Shown piece by piece: positions 29,572 through 39,012 of a stretch of 64,000 nucleotides of DNA; positions within the stretch are counted from its first letter, which is position 1; each line of letters begins with the position of its first letter. A model generated the notes under the pieces. It saw nothing but the letters and a program-made list of their open reading frames with translations, was not told where the DNA came from and made no database searches. Origin of the DNA: Bradyrhizobium sp. WSM471 (GTDB taxonomy: Bacteria; Pseudomonadota; Alphaproteobacteria; Rhizobiales; Xanthobacteraceae); NCBI RefSeq assembly GCF_000244915.1, contig NZ_CM001442.1, forward strand, positions 1,860,001-1,924,000, read 5' to 3'. A program made the translations under genes and the position numbers.

Positions 29572-29690
29572 TCGAACCGATTAGCGAATCTGCCAAGAGG
29601 CTCTCGTTTACAATGCTGTCAAGAGTTGACTCGGGCCTTGGGTACATCCGGCGCGTACTAAGCTACGGTGAACGCTGACATGATCCTCCA

Positions 29691-29853
29691 TTAGTGCCGG
29701 CCAACTCCCTCTGTACTTTGCAAAAAGTTCGCCATCAGCCTGTCCCCTTCTCGCGTGAGGATCGATTCTGGATGGAATTGCACGCCGAAAGTTGGATCGA
29801 AGCAGTGTGATGGCCAAGATCCCGCCTTCCTCCGAACGCGCAGTCACTCTCAG
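29691..29853 (-). pseudogene. Fragment of a pabA/trpG-type glutaminase (3' end)
   Basis: The minus strand reads VTARSEEGGILAI, then after a one-base shift FGVQFHPESILTREGDRLM and a stop at 29691. This is the C-terminal end of a class I glutamine amidotransferase with the catalytic His-Glu of FHPES. It closely resembles the end of the intact pabA at 43171 (VTARSEEGEIMAI, FGVQFHPESILTHQG) but differs in sequence, so it is an old paralogue rather than a recent copy. The N-terminal two thirds are missing. Confidence 0.75.
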
Positions 29854-29859
29854 CTAAGG

Positions 29860-30996
29860 CGCCCACGACCGATCCTGAGGCCCCAGGGATCAAATCGATG
29901 TCCCTCTCGACTTGTCTGGGAGAGACATTTTGACTCCTCTGCTAATGAGTCTTGTGCGCGCCCAACAATGTGGAGGTAGCCGCGACCATCGATCGTGCCG
30001 AGGTCTCCAGTGATGGAAAAAGCTGTCAACACGGAAATCTGCAGCTGTCCTATCCGGCATGTTCGAATAACCAGGGAAGACTGCCGGTCTCCGTCATTCC
30101 GGTAATGTTCGAGGAGTTTGTGATCAACTCTCTCTTTCCAAGCGCAATGGGTTTCCGCCAGTAGCGGCGCAGAGCCGGAAATGAAGAACCTCATAGCGGC
30201 TTGCTTTTAGATTCTTGCTTTGCAGCAGTCGATGTAGAACGTTGTCGCGCCCATCAGCACCGTCGAGCGGCTACATCACAGCAATGACGCCGTCGGCATC
30301 GCACTTCTGCATGAACAGAATACGAGCCGTACGGCGAACGTCACATTGCGGACTACGAACAGTCCGTGAACGTGGTATATTGGAAAAGCATGGATTAGAG
30401 GGTCTCCGTGCGAGTAACGCCATTGGCCGACCAGCCATCAGCCCGTTCACAAGATATTGCCACGACTCAACGTGGCACCCTAAGACCTCCCGACCTCCCG
30501 GTCGTGCCCGATATGTAGAGGATGGCTGCAAGATCGTCCGTCGCACGCGGCCTAATCGAAATCAGCAGCAAGGTTGCTGCAGGACCCATGAGCGTGCCCT
30601 TACCCTGCTGATCGAGGGTCTCGATCCGCCCGCCACCTTTGCAGCAATGGAACGCAGGTCAGCTTGCTGCCGCGGATCGCACAATTAATGTCCGTTGTGC
30701 GTCGAGGATAAAATATTCAGCCTCCACTGGCGTATATGCGGTATTAAGCTGCAGACAGGTCGCGCCAGCGCGGAGCGCCGCGACATAAAGTGCGAGACCG
30801 CCTCGACTGACTTTTCGATCTTAGCTGCGAAGCGATCGTTGAAGTCGATGCCAATGCGAACTAGCTAATTTGCGATACGGCCGCTGAGCGCACCGAGTTC
30901 GGCGTAGGTAACCGAGTTGCTGTCGTCTTTCTCGAAGCAGACAGACTGATCGGACGCCAGCGAGGCGAGCAGACGGTCGCATAAGTGCCAAGTCAT
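29860..30996 (-). pseudogene. matB: Malonyl-CoA synthetase, multiply frameshifted
   Basis: ATG 30994-30996 overlaps the matA stop. The first frame MTWHLCDRLLASLASDQSVC and VTYAELGALSGRIAN soon meets a stop. Later frames give VSHYVAALRAGATCLQLNTA, AEYFILDAQRTLIV, ILYISGTTGRSGG, MRFFISGSAPLLAETH and AFSITGDLGTIDGRGYLHIV. In order these are the landmarks of malonyl-CoA synthetase (MatB), which ligates malonate to CoA. At least four frameshifts or stops are present. The linked matA is intact, so malonyl-CoA, if used, must come from elsewhere. Confidence 0.78.
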
Positions 30997-32402
30997 AACG
31001 GGATCTTCCGCTTAGAGTGTGTCTGAGAGATCGGAACGAGATCGCGCGAAAAGAGCTTCCCGCGAAGCGCATTCTTCACTTTCTCCGAGGCAACGACTGT
31101 ACCGTGCTCCGCAAAAGCCTCGTGGTTCGCCTCGATGTCGTCGAGCGCGTAAAGATAGTTAACCATAAGGCCATAGGATTGCATCATCCCCTTAGCCGAT
31201 AGGTCACCCGAAAGATTCAGGCGCTCCAAGCGCGCGCCGTTGCCCAAGTGGAAGCGGGCGACCGGATCGAGCGGCTTCCCGGATGGAAGTTTTGCTCTGA
31301 GAAAATAGTAGGCAGCCAGCGACGTGAGAGCCCCTCTCGCATTCTCGATGTCACCGCCGTCCGCAAGCGCAGCCAGCGCGCGCCTCGTTTCCTCATTGAC
31401 AACTGCCGAGGCCTCGATCCTCAATTCGCGCTTGATCCAAGCCGCGAATCCGGGAACAGGGGATAGCGTGGCGAAGGTCTTCAAGTCCGGAAGTTCGCGA
31501 GCGAGATCCTCAGCAACCTGCTTGATCAAGAAACTCCCAAATGAGACGCCTGCCAGTCCCTTTTGCGTATTTGAGATCGAATAGAACACTGCGGTCGTGG
31601 CGTGATGAGGGTCGATCGCGTGCCGCGATTTGTCCAGCAGCGGACCTATCGCTGATGGTATCTCCTTGGTTAGCGCGATCTCGACAAAGATAAGGGGCTC
31701 GTCGCTCAACTGCGGATGAAAGAACGCATAGCAGCGGCGGTCGGGTGGCGCTAGGCGGTTTCGCAGATCGTCCCAATCCTGGATTGCATGGACCGCTTCA
31801 TACTTGATGAGTTTTTCGAGGATGTTGGCGGAAGTACTCCAGTCGATTGGTTTCAGCACGAGAAAGCCCCGGTTAAACCAGGATGAGAACAAATGAACAA
31901 AATCGTCATCGACCGGCTTGAGTTCAGGGTGCTTGGACAACAACGACAAGAGCACCTCCCGCATGCGCACAAGAGAAGCGGTTCCGCCAACCGCAGAATT
32001 AAGACGCCGTAAGAGCTCCTGCCGGCGTGGCTCCGCTGCCGTGTGAAGCCAGGCAAGCTGATTTTTGCCGCTGTCCTCGCTGCGCCTATAGGCGGCTATC
32101 GCCAGATCGACGGCGCGACGATCTGGCCCGAACCTGTCTACCAGGGAGGAGAGGAACTTTAACCGTTGTGGAGCAGCCGCCTGCTCGAAAGCGGCGAGGA
32201 GCGCTTGAGCGATTGCGACTCCAGAGGCCTCACCACGTCGAGATAGTAGAGCTTCGCCCAAGAGCTCGAGATCGTGATGATCAGAGTTGCCGTCCTGCGG
32301 CCTAATACGTAGTACCGCTCGACCGCGTTGCGTCATAGTTTCGATAAGAGTGTGCAGGAGTTCTGCCGGAATGAAACTTCCGCGCCTTGTATCTTTGAAC
32401 AT
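30993..32402 (-). CDS. matA: Malonyl-CoA decarboxylase
   Basis: A 469-residue malonyl-CoA decarboxylase, which turns malonyl-CoA into acetyl-CoA and CO2. Family landmarks include an N-terminal helical region, CYAFFHPQLSDEPLIFVEIAL-type sequence (here split), TTAVFYSISNTQKGLAGVSF with the conserved Ser, FATLSPVPGF, and PVARFHLGNGARLERLN with the catalytic His region near the C-terminus. I start at ATG 32402: GGAGG lies eight bases upstream, and homologues begin in this region. A longer open frame reaches 32681, but it has no family resemblance. Stop overlaps the matB start (ATGA), so the two were one operon. In nodules, malonate is an abundant plant acid; a role in its use is plausible. Confidence 0.88.
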   Translation of the reverse strand: MFKDTRRGSFIPAELLHTLIETMTQRGRAVLRIRPQDGNSDHHDLELLGEALLSRRGEASGVAIAQALLAAFEQAAAPQRLKFLSSLVDRFGPDRRAVDLAIAAYRRSEDSGKNQLAWLHTAAEPRRQELLRRLNSAVGGTASLVRMREVLLSLLSKHPELKPVDDDFVHLFSSWFNRGFLVLKPIDWSTSANILEKLIKYEAVHAIQDWDDLRNRLAPPDRRCYAFFHPQLSDEPLIFVEIALTKEIPSAIGPLLDKSRHAIDPHHATTAVFYSISNTQKGLAGVSFGSFLIKQVAEDLARELPDLKTFATLSPVPGFAAWIKRELRIEASAVVNEETRRALAALADGGDIENARGALTSLAAYYFLRAKLPSGKPLDPVARFHLGNGARLERLNLSGDLSAKGMMQSYGLMVNYLYALDDIEANHEAFAEHGTVVASEKVKNALRGKLFSRDLVPISQTHSKRKIPL

Positions 32403-33227
32403 GGTTGATGCCTCCGCGATTTGTCGAGCGGTAAATGCCAGATCATCAAGTGGCCAAGCCAGAGGTGAAGCGTCAAACGTGACAAAGCGACTGCGTACCC
32501 CACTTGCAATTGAAACGACAGTGTGTTCGCGCCTGCATCTATCCGGCACATTTTTGCGGTCAGTGCACAGGCGCGCATCGAGCCTTATCGATGCGCGCCT
32601 ATGGCCGGGCGGGACGCGAGACGCACAAGCAGGCGCCTCGTGTGTTGCTAAATGCCGCGGGCTCCTACGTCGCGAATGCACCAGATGGAAAATGTCGATT
32701 CAGCCGCGCGTTCTGCTTAGGATTTCACCGCCGATCCCATATTCGGAGTCCTACGATGATTGGCGGAGATTTTTGAGCGTCGCTCGCCTCTTTGCGCGGA
32801 GTTAGTGGCCACGCGCCCGTCACGGTGAGCTTGGGCTATGGCTGATTGCCGTGGCCGCCATCGATAAAAAATGTTTCCCGACAATGGATTGGCCTCCTAT
32901 TGGTAGTATCCGAGAATGCTTCGGGTTAAGCTCTTGCTTACCCCATCAAGGTGTTTTGATCCTTATGTGTTCGATCACTCGGGACTGGGACGCGGTCGAA
33001 CTACGAGCTCGCTGAGCTTTGCGGAGCAGGCCACACCGCAATCGGTGCCGCTATCGAACTGACGCTCTCTACTCGATTGATGGATTCCTGTAATATTTGG
33101 AGAAAAGTAGCCGGATGTATGCGCGCACTGCCAAGACCTGCCGACTCTCCTCCTCAATCTAAGGATACGTAGTCGACCCCCCGCTGGCATCCTAGCCGTC
33201 GGCGCCCCTCCAGTAGGTCAGTCGTTC
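32403..33227. other. Intergenic region, nothing recognised
   Basis: Over 800 bp between matA and the CoA-transferase pseudogene. It must hold the matA promoter. No regulator gene of the GntR (MatR) type is visible. Confidence 0.45.
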
Positions 33228-33936
33228 ATGAATAAGCTTTATCCCGACTCGAAGTCGGCGCTCGAGGGCGTTCTGAATGATGGCATGATGATCATGTCGG
33301 GCGGCTTCGGCCTTTGCGGCATCGCCGAGACGTTCTCGGAGGCGATCCGCGACTCCGGCGTCTAGGGTCTGACGGTGGTCTCCAACAATGCCGGCGTCGA
33401 CGGCATCGGCCTCAGCCGCTTGCTTGAAACCCGCCAGATCAAGAAGATGATCTCGTCCGATGTCGGCGAGAACAAGCTGTTCGCCCAGCAATTCCTCGCC
33501 GGCGAGCTGGAGCTCGAATTCAACCCGCAGGGCACGCTGGCCGAGCGCATCCGCGCCGGCGGCGCCGGTATCCCGGCCTTCTATACCAAGACCGGCGTCG
33601 GCACGCTGATCGCCGAGGGCAAGGAAGTGAAGGAGCTCGACGGCGAGAAGTATCTGATGGAGCGCGGCCTGTTCGCCAACCTTGCTATCGTGCACGCCTG
33701 GAAGGGCGCTACCGCCGGCAATCTGATCTACCGCAAGACCGCGCGCAACTTTAACCCGATGATGGCGACCGCCGGCAAGATCACGGTGGCCGAAGTCGGA
33801 GCATCTGGTTCCGGCGGGCGAGCTCAACCCCGTCCACATCCACACGCCCGGCATCTTCGTGAAGCGCATCGTCGAGGTCGGCACGGCCAAGAAGCGCATC
33901 GAATTCCGCAACACCCGCCCGCGCACCGCCGCTTAA
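33228..33936 (+). pseudogene. 3-oxoacid CoA-transferase subunit A, nonsense plus frameshift
   Basis: Starts MNKLYPDSKSALEGVLNDGM and MSGGFGLCGIAETFSEAIRD, the classic family I CoA-transferase alpha subunit. At 33364-33366 a TAG replaces the Lys codon expected before [10 protein letters not shown]. The rest is perfect ([36 protein letters not shown]) until one extra G near 33800 shifts the frame. In the corrected frame it ends [17 protein letters not shown] and [10 protein letters not shown]. Very high GC and core-like codon use contrast with the surroundings. Subunit B is absent. The enzyme would transfer CoA from succinyl-CoA to acetoacetate. Dead, but recently so. Confidence 0.85.
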
Positions 33937-33980
33937 GCGCATGATCCGGAGAAGTGGACACCGGTTTTCCCGACAACCGC
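33937..33980. repeat. Partial copy of a Bradyrhizobium-type intergenic repeat
   Basis: GCGCATGATCCGGAGAAGTG followed by GACACCGGTTTTCCCGACAA is the left part of a palindromic intergenic repeat that is frequent in Bradyrhizobium and Rhodopseudomonas genomes (GCATGATCCGGAAAAGTGG...CCGGTTTTCC...GATCATGC). The closing arm is missing. Identification is from memory of those genomes. Confidence 0.5.
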
Positions 33981-35197
33981 CTTTGATGAATGAACGCAAA
34001 AAAAGACCGGCGAAAATTGCGCGCGGCGAAGTGGAGGGAGGAAACGCCCTAAGGGCCACTAGAGGAGAGCCGAGATGAGCCGATCACCGGCTTGTCGGAA
34101 AACTCCGACGCCCGAGAACATCAGCGGCGCGAGACACGTGATTGTCCCGTGCGCGATTATTAACATCGCAGAATGGTGCTCGGAGTTAAGGCAATTCTCA
34201 TGGGCACCCGCATCTATTGTGCGAAATTGATTGGCTCGACGCACAGCATTCCCTATGGGGTTATGAGGCGCTATGACCCGTAACAATGGCTCTCGCCAAT
34301 GCCAAGATAATCCGCACTCAACCTCATCGAGAAGGGCTTACGCGCAATCCCTTGGCTCAGACGACATCGTGGGGTGCAGATCGTCCGCATCCCCGCGGAC
34401 TGCAAGGGTAACGAGGGTGGCTCCTCAATCTAGAACGACAGCAAAAACATGATCACCGCCTAGGCGGTCACAATCACCAGTAGCGCCGGACTGCGAGGGA
34501 GCTCGGAGCGCGCCTCCTAGTCGTTCGCCGCGTTGGCCAAATGCGAAACTTGGCCTCTTCGGGCCTTCCGCCAGCTATCAATCGCACCCCACGCTTGGGC
34601 GCGGCTGCGTCGCCTCCATTTGCGCTCGGAGGACGCTGGACGCAGGGTTCGATTCATAGTGGTACCACTAACCCTGTCTGATTCCGAGCAGGCGACTACG
34701 TTCAGAGTGGTTAACCCGGGTTTAGCCTCGTTTCTTGCCGCGCGCCGCCCCAGGCGCGGTAAGAGTAAGTCGGCGACGAGAATGGCAGGGCCTGGTACGC
34801 CAAGTAGTGTTGAGCTGGCCGCTCATCAGCGCCAACGCTTAGGGAGCAATCGTCGAATCCCAAGCAGCCGCGGCCAAAGCTGTCGCCGACGACGCTACAT
34901 TGGCGGTGTCTCATGGGTAGCGAGTCGCCCTTCGAAAAGATCGGCGAAAGTTGTGAAGGTGTGAAGGGCTTGCGACGGCGTTTAGTCGTAGGGACTCCCG
35001 ACATACGGGGAACGACCCATCGCATTCCGCACTCGAATGTTATCGAGGTGCTAGCTCTGATAGGCGCTCATACTTATCGGCAGCAATCATCCTAAGTATG
35101 ACATTACCGCGTGAACATCTGGGCCCTAAGCGTATGGTCGGATGTTCGCGCGTTCGGCCGCAATCAAACTCTATCGGAGCAGTGCTACGGAACGAAA
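33981..35197. other. Intergenic region with short relic-like frames
   Basis: About 1.2 kb with no assignable gene. At 34034-34055 GGGAGGAAACGCCC and a downstream MSRS-type start resemble the segment at 60565-60610. A 14-bp perfect palindrome TAGTGGTACCACTA lies at 34657-34670. The long frames here lack family motifs. Confidence 0.35.
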
Positions 35198-35300
35198 GTA
35201 CGAATCGTACGCTTTTCTGCGCTGATCGTACAAATAGTACAGTTATGAGGCGGTCGAACCACGCTCGTTCCAGTGGCGCGCTTATCGGTACGATCCGTAC
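35198..35300. promoter_or_regulatory. Three phased GTAC-N5-GTAC elements upstream of the porin gene
   Basis: GTACGAATCGTAC (35198-35210), GTACAAATAGTAC (35228-35240) and GTACGATCCGTAC (35288-35300) share the pattern GTAC-N5-GTAC. Their starts are 30 and 60 bp apart, that is on the same helix face within small error. The first and third are perfect 5+3+5 inverted repeats (GTACG-N3-CGTAC). They end about 200 bp before the porin start. This looks like a multi-site operator; no known regulator is assigned. Confidence 0.5.
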
Positions 35301-35498
35301 GGAGTTTTCATGCCGCAACCTATCGCAATCTGTCAACGTGGCGATGCGAGCGGCGGAATGATCCGCGCCGCGACGCCGCTGGTTCAACATCAGTAGGCGT
35401 TCGAGAAGGCCCTTCAGATCGAGAATGATGGGGGCAGAGGTGGCAAGTCTCTGGGGTGAGAGCGGCCACTCTTGATGTGAAACGTTTGGAGGTCTTTA

Positions 35499-37010
35499 AT
35501 GAAGATGGCGAAGCGCCTTTTTCTGGGTTCGGCGGCAGGTCTGATCGCGGTGGGCGGGGCGCAAGCAGCCGATCTCCCCGTCAAGGCCAAGGCGATTGAG
35601 TACGTGAAGGTGTGCTCACTATATGGTGCCGGTTTTTACTACATCCCAGGCACCGACACCTGTATTAAATTGGGCGGCTATGCGCGTGCGGAAGTCACCC
35701 TGAACACCAGCTACCATTTTGAAGCAGCCGACAACGGTGTGGGGGGCGCGCGTAACCGCCTTAGTGAGTATTACAGCGCGCGTGCTCGTCAAGACCTCTC
35801 GATCGATACGCGTACCGCCACCGAGTTCGGTGTGGTCCGCACCTTCGCCGAGCTGGCCTGGACCTTTACAGGGGGCGCCTATACCGGTGCCGGGAACGGG
35901 GGCACGAGCTATTCGACGGCGGTCGGTAATCAGGTCGCACAGGCTACGCCCGCTCTCTATTACACGTTCATCCAGTTCGCTGGCTTCACGTTCGGTAGAG
36001 CTACTTCACAGTTCAGCACCCCTTGGGCCCAGTATCCCGCGAATGCCTACGAGCTGCCAGGCTCCGCCGGGTGGGATCCCGTCAACGAATTCGCCTACAC
36101 TTTTGACTTTGGCCAGGGCATCACGGCGTCGTTGTCTGCTGAAGATCAGGTCGCGAATAAGCAACTCGCTATCTGGAACGTGAGCGCGGCAACAGCTGCG
36201 GGCATGGCAACCGGTACATGGGGCGCGAACGACTTCGGCGGTTCGCGAGCTCCAGACCTCATCGCGTCGGTTACTGTTGATCAGGCTTGGGGTTACTTCA
36301 AAGGTTCATTTGCGGCGCATGACAACCATGCTGCATACTATGGCGCCTCAGAGATCACTGGCCATCCGGACGACAAGTGGGGCTGGGCGGGTCAGTTGGC
36401 ACTGTCGATTAAGAACATCCCGACCGGTGCGGGTGACACAATCAACATGTCAGCGGTCTATACGAACGGTGCAAGCCGTTACAACTTCCAGGACTATATG
36501 GCGGCTCCTAGCTTCGCGATGTATGGAGGCACGGGTCTCGCGGGCGCGTACCAGAGCGTCAGCCTCGCTGGTGTGTCTGACTCGGTGTTCGCGAGTGGCT
36601 CCGGCCAGCAGTTAACCACGACATACGGTTTCAATGGCGGGTACACGCACAACTGGGATCCCCATTGGGCGAGCACCATCTTTGGTGCATATGCTGCCGT
36701 GCGTTACAATAATACTGCCAAAGGCTATATTTGCGGTGCCCTCGTGACAAACTTGGCGCTCTCAAGCGGCGGTGGAGGCTGTAACCCCGACTTTAACTAC
36801 TCGGTTATCGGCACGAAAACGGGTTGGACGCCAGTCAAGAACCTGACTTTTTCGGCCGAGCTCGCATACATGATGCTCGATCAGAAGTTTGCAAGCGGAA
36901 GCACCGTGGCACTCCCGGCACAGTCCGCTATCGCCAAGCCTGGCGCCGCGTACGAGCTTAAGGACCAGGGCAGCTTCTCCATGTATTTTCGCGCCCAGCG
37001 CGTGTTCTGA
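35499..37010 (+). CDS. Outer-membrane porin (porin_2 / rhizobial Omp family)
   Basis: A 503-residue outer-membrane beta-barrel of the kind abundant in Bradyrhizobium. A signal peptide covers residues 1-23 (FLGSAAGLIAVGGAQA, then ADLPVKAK). Next comes the family hallmark VKVCSLYGAGFYYIPGTDTC and IKLGGYARAEV, with two Cys that can bridge. Alternating strands with aromatic girdles run to the last strand GSFSMYFRAQRVF, ending in Phe as outer-membrane proteins do. GGAGG precedes ATG 35499 by eight bases. The long leader holds the GTAC-N5-GTAC elements, suggesting controlled expression. It is monocistronic, closed by a strong terminator. Solute preference is unknown. Confidence 0.9.
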   Translation: MKMAKRLFLGSAAGLIAVGGAQAADLPVKAKAIEYVKVCSLYGAGFYYIPGTDTCIKLGGYARAEVTLNTSYHFEAADNGVGGARNRLSEYYSARARQDLSIDTRTATEFGVVRTFAELAWTFTGGAYTGAGNGGTSYSTAVGNQVAQATPALYYTFIQFAGFTFGRATSQFSTPWAQYPANAYELPGSAGWDPVNEFAYTFDFGQGITASLSAEDQVANKQLAIWNVSAATAAGMATGTWGANDFGGSRAPDLIASVTVDQAWGYFKGSFAAHDNHAAYYGASEITGHPDDKWGWAGQLALSIKNIPTGAGDTINMSAVYTNGASRYNFQDYMAAPSFAMYGGTGLAGAYQSVSLAGVSDSVFASGSGQQLTTTYGFNGGYTHNWDPHWASTIFGAYAAVRYNNTAKGYICGALVTNLALSSGGGGCNPDFNYSVIGTKTGWTPVKNLTFSAELAYMMLDQKFASGSTVALPAQSAIAKPGAAYELKDQGSFSMYFRAQRVF

Positions 37011-37073
37011 TTTCATAGTCAAACGAGCGGAAGGAGAAAGAGCGGTTCTATCACTCTAAGTTTAACCTCCAAG

Positions 37074-37105
37074 AAGGCCTCCGGTATGCCCACCGGAGGC
37101 CTTTT
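37074..37105 (+). terminator. Rho-independent terminator of the porin gene
   Basis: AAGGCCTCCGGT (37074-37085) pairs perfectly with ACCGGAGGCCTT (37092-37103) around a 6-nt loop, followed by TT and an AT-rich tail. It starts 64 bp after the porin stop. Confidence 0.9.
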
Positions 37106-37711
37106 AATATGTTGAAACTCTCTGGCCAGCATCTGCGTCAAATATGCGATTGAGACTTGAGAACGTATCCATCCGAGCTAGGCCGCGGACAGGGGCTCAC
37201 CGATTCCACCGCTTGAGGAGTTCGGGGTCCTCCTTGTGCATCCTGATGAGTTCCGTCAGGTTTTCGATGCCGAAGTCGGTGAACGCCATGACTGGTCGTC
37301 ACCTATGCCGTAAACCCAGATGCGCCATCCTCTGTGTCCATTCCGTTCGCCACGTCCCAGAGCCATTGTGGATCTCGCGCTCGATCTCGAACAGCTGGTC
37401 AATCCGACGGACCGCTTCCAGCGCAATGGGCGAGATCGCTGTCGCCGACCGCCCGCGCCTCGCGTTCTGGGCGATATCGGCCAGTTCGAAGAATGCTCTG
37501 CGGCCGTGCGCCCAGCAGAAGGCGGCCGTGGCGAGCGCCGCCTTGCGCCCGGGATGGAAGAGCGCGTTGAACCCGCTATAGGCGTCGACTTGAAGGATGC
37601 CGGCGAAGTCCTGAAGATGCCGCGCCGGATGTTCGCCGCGCCGATCGCGCGAGGCGTAAAACAGCGCCGCCGACGGACCTTGCCCGCCAAATGGCCGATC
37701 GTCGCGGACAT

Positions 37712-39012
37712 AATGAGATGGACGGTCCCCGCCCTGATAAGCTGCGAAAGGGCACCTCAAGAAGGAGGACAAGCTATGGTGACAATCGGGCTTGATATCT
37801 CGAAGAGCTGGTTTCAAATCCACTGGATTACGGCGGATGGAGAAATTATCCGCAAGAAGCTCGCCCGCGGCGCGGGAAGGTTCTCGATTTCTTTTCACGG
37901 CTTCCAAGTTGTCTCGTTGGTCTTGAGGCTTGCGGCAGCGCTCATCATTGGGCTCGTGAACTAATAAAGCTTGGTCACAAAGCACGTCTTATGCCGGCCC
38001 GCTACGTCCGAGCCTACGTGAAGACAAACAAGCATGATGCTGCTGATGCGGAGGCGTGCTGGGAAGCCGTCCAACGGCCTGGCATGCGCTTTGTCCCTGT
38101 AAAAACCGTCGAACAGCAGGGAATTTTAATGCTACATCGCACGCGAGATTTGCTTATTCGACAGCGCACAGGCGCGATAAATGCTCTGCGTGGTCATTTG
38201 GGCGAGTTGGGAATCGTGACCGGGAAGGGAAAAGCAAACGCGAGAGAGCTCATGGCACTCGTGGACGTTGACGAGCGCATCCCACAGAGCGCGCGTAGCG
38301 CTCTTTCAATCCTTGTCGATCAGATCGAAGACCTTGAGCTACACATTGAAAGCCACGAGAAAATGATCCTTGCAACTGCCAAAGACAATGAAGTCTGTCG
38401 GCGTCTCATGAAGGTGGCGGGCATCGGCCCATTTGCCGCCACCCGCCCTGGCGGCGTCTGTCGATCATCCACAACAGTTCGCTTCGGCAAGGCATTTCGC
38501 CGCCTGGCTTGGATTAGTACCGAAGCAGCATTCGACCGGGGGAAGGGAGCGTTTGGGGCGGTATCAGCAAGCGTGGCGACGGCTACATTCGTAAGTTGCT
38601 AATACATGGCGCCCGAGCGGCCGTTCATCGCGTCCGTATCCATCAGGTCACCAATACCTGGATAACAGAGCTGCTCGGCACGCGTCCCTTCAATGTCGTG
38701 ACGGTGGCGCTCGCTCACAAAACTGCACGGATCGCTTGGGCGATCATGGCCAATGGTGAAGAATACCGCGCGCAAGTATAAATCGAGCGTGGTTCCGTTT
38801 GCGAGGGCAAAGCAGAGTGATGGCAACCGGTCGGACCGGGGTCGGCTAAGCCCGTTGGACCTATCGAGCTTCAGAGCTCGCCAACGTAATTGGGCGCCGA
38901 TCCGCGGATCTCATCAAGGCTCGTGGCATGCCATAAAGCCGGATAGATAGCGGCAAACGATCGTTAGCCAAAACAAAGCAAATGGCCTTGCAAAGCGGGG
39001 ACCGTCCATAGA
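37712..39012 (+). mobile_element. IS110-family element (IS1111-type) inserted in IS66 tnpC
   Basis: A 1.3-kb insertion bounded by the two halves of tnpC. Near its ends lie perfect 15-bp inverted repeats ATGGACGGTCCCCGC (37718-37732) and GCGGGGACCGTCCAT (38995-39009). Sub-terminal inverted repeats are typical of the IS1111 subgroup of IS110. Joining the flanks restores the tnpC frame TGRIWTY-VRDDRPFGG. The bases TAT/ATA are shared at both edges, so the exact boundary is uncertain by a few bases. Confidence 0.8.
37776..38781 (+). pseudogene. IS110-family transposase, frameshifted
   Basis: ATG 37776 opens with MVTIGLDISKSWFQIHWI, the DEDD-type N-terminal motif, preceded by AGGAGGACAAGCT. A frameshift near 37872 moves the frame (SAHHWARELIKLGHKARLMP), which continues in YVRAYVKTNKHDAADAEACW, MRFVPVKTVEQQGILMLHRT and MKVAGIGPFAATR (helix-hairpin region). 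Further shifts near 38450-38590 precede RKLLIHGARAAVHR and the final AHKTARIAWAIMANGEEY. At least two shifts make it inactive. Confidence 0.78.

Noticed and set aside
32403-32681. N-terminal extension of matA up to 32681
   Set aside because: The strong GGAGG before ATG 32402 and the family start decide for the shorter protein; the extension has no resemblance.
34641-34676. tRNA T-arm-like sequence (GGTTCGATTC) near a palindrome
   Set aside because: The bases around the loop do not form the T-stem, and no acceptor or anticodon arm can be built.
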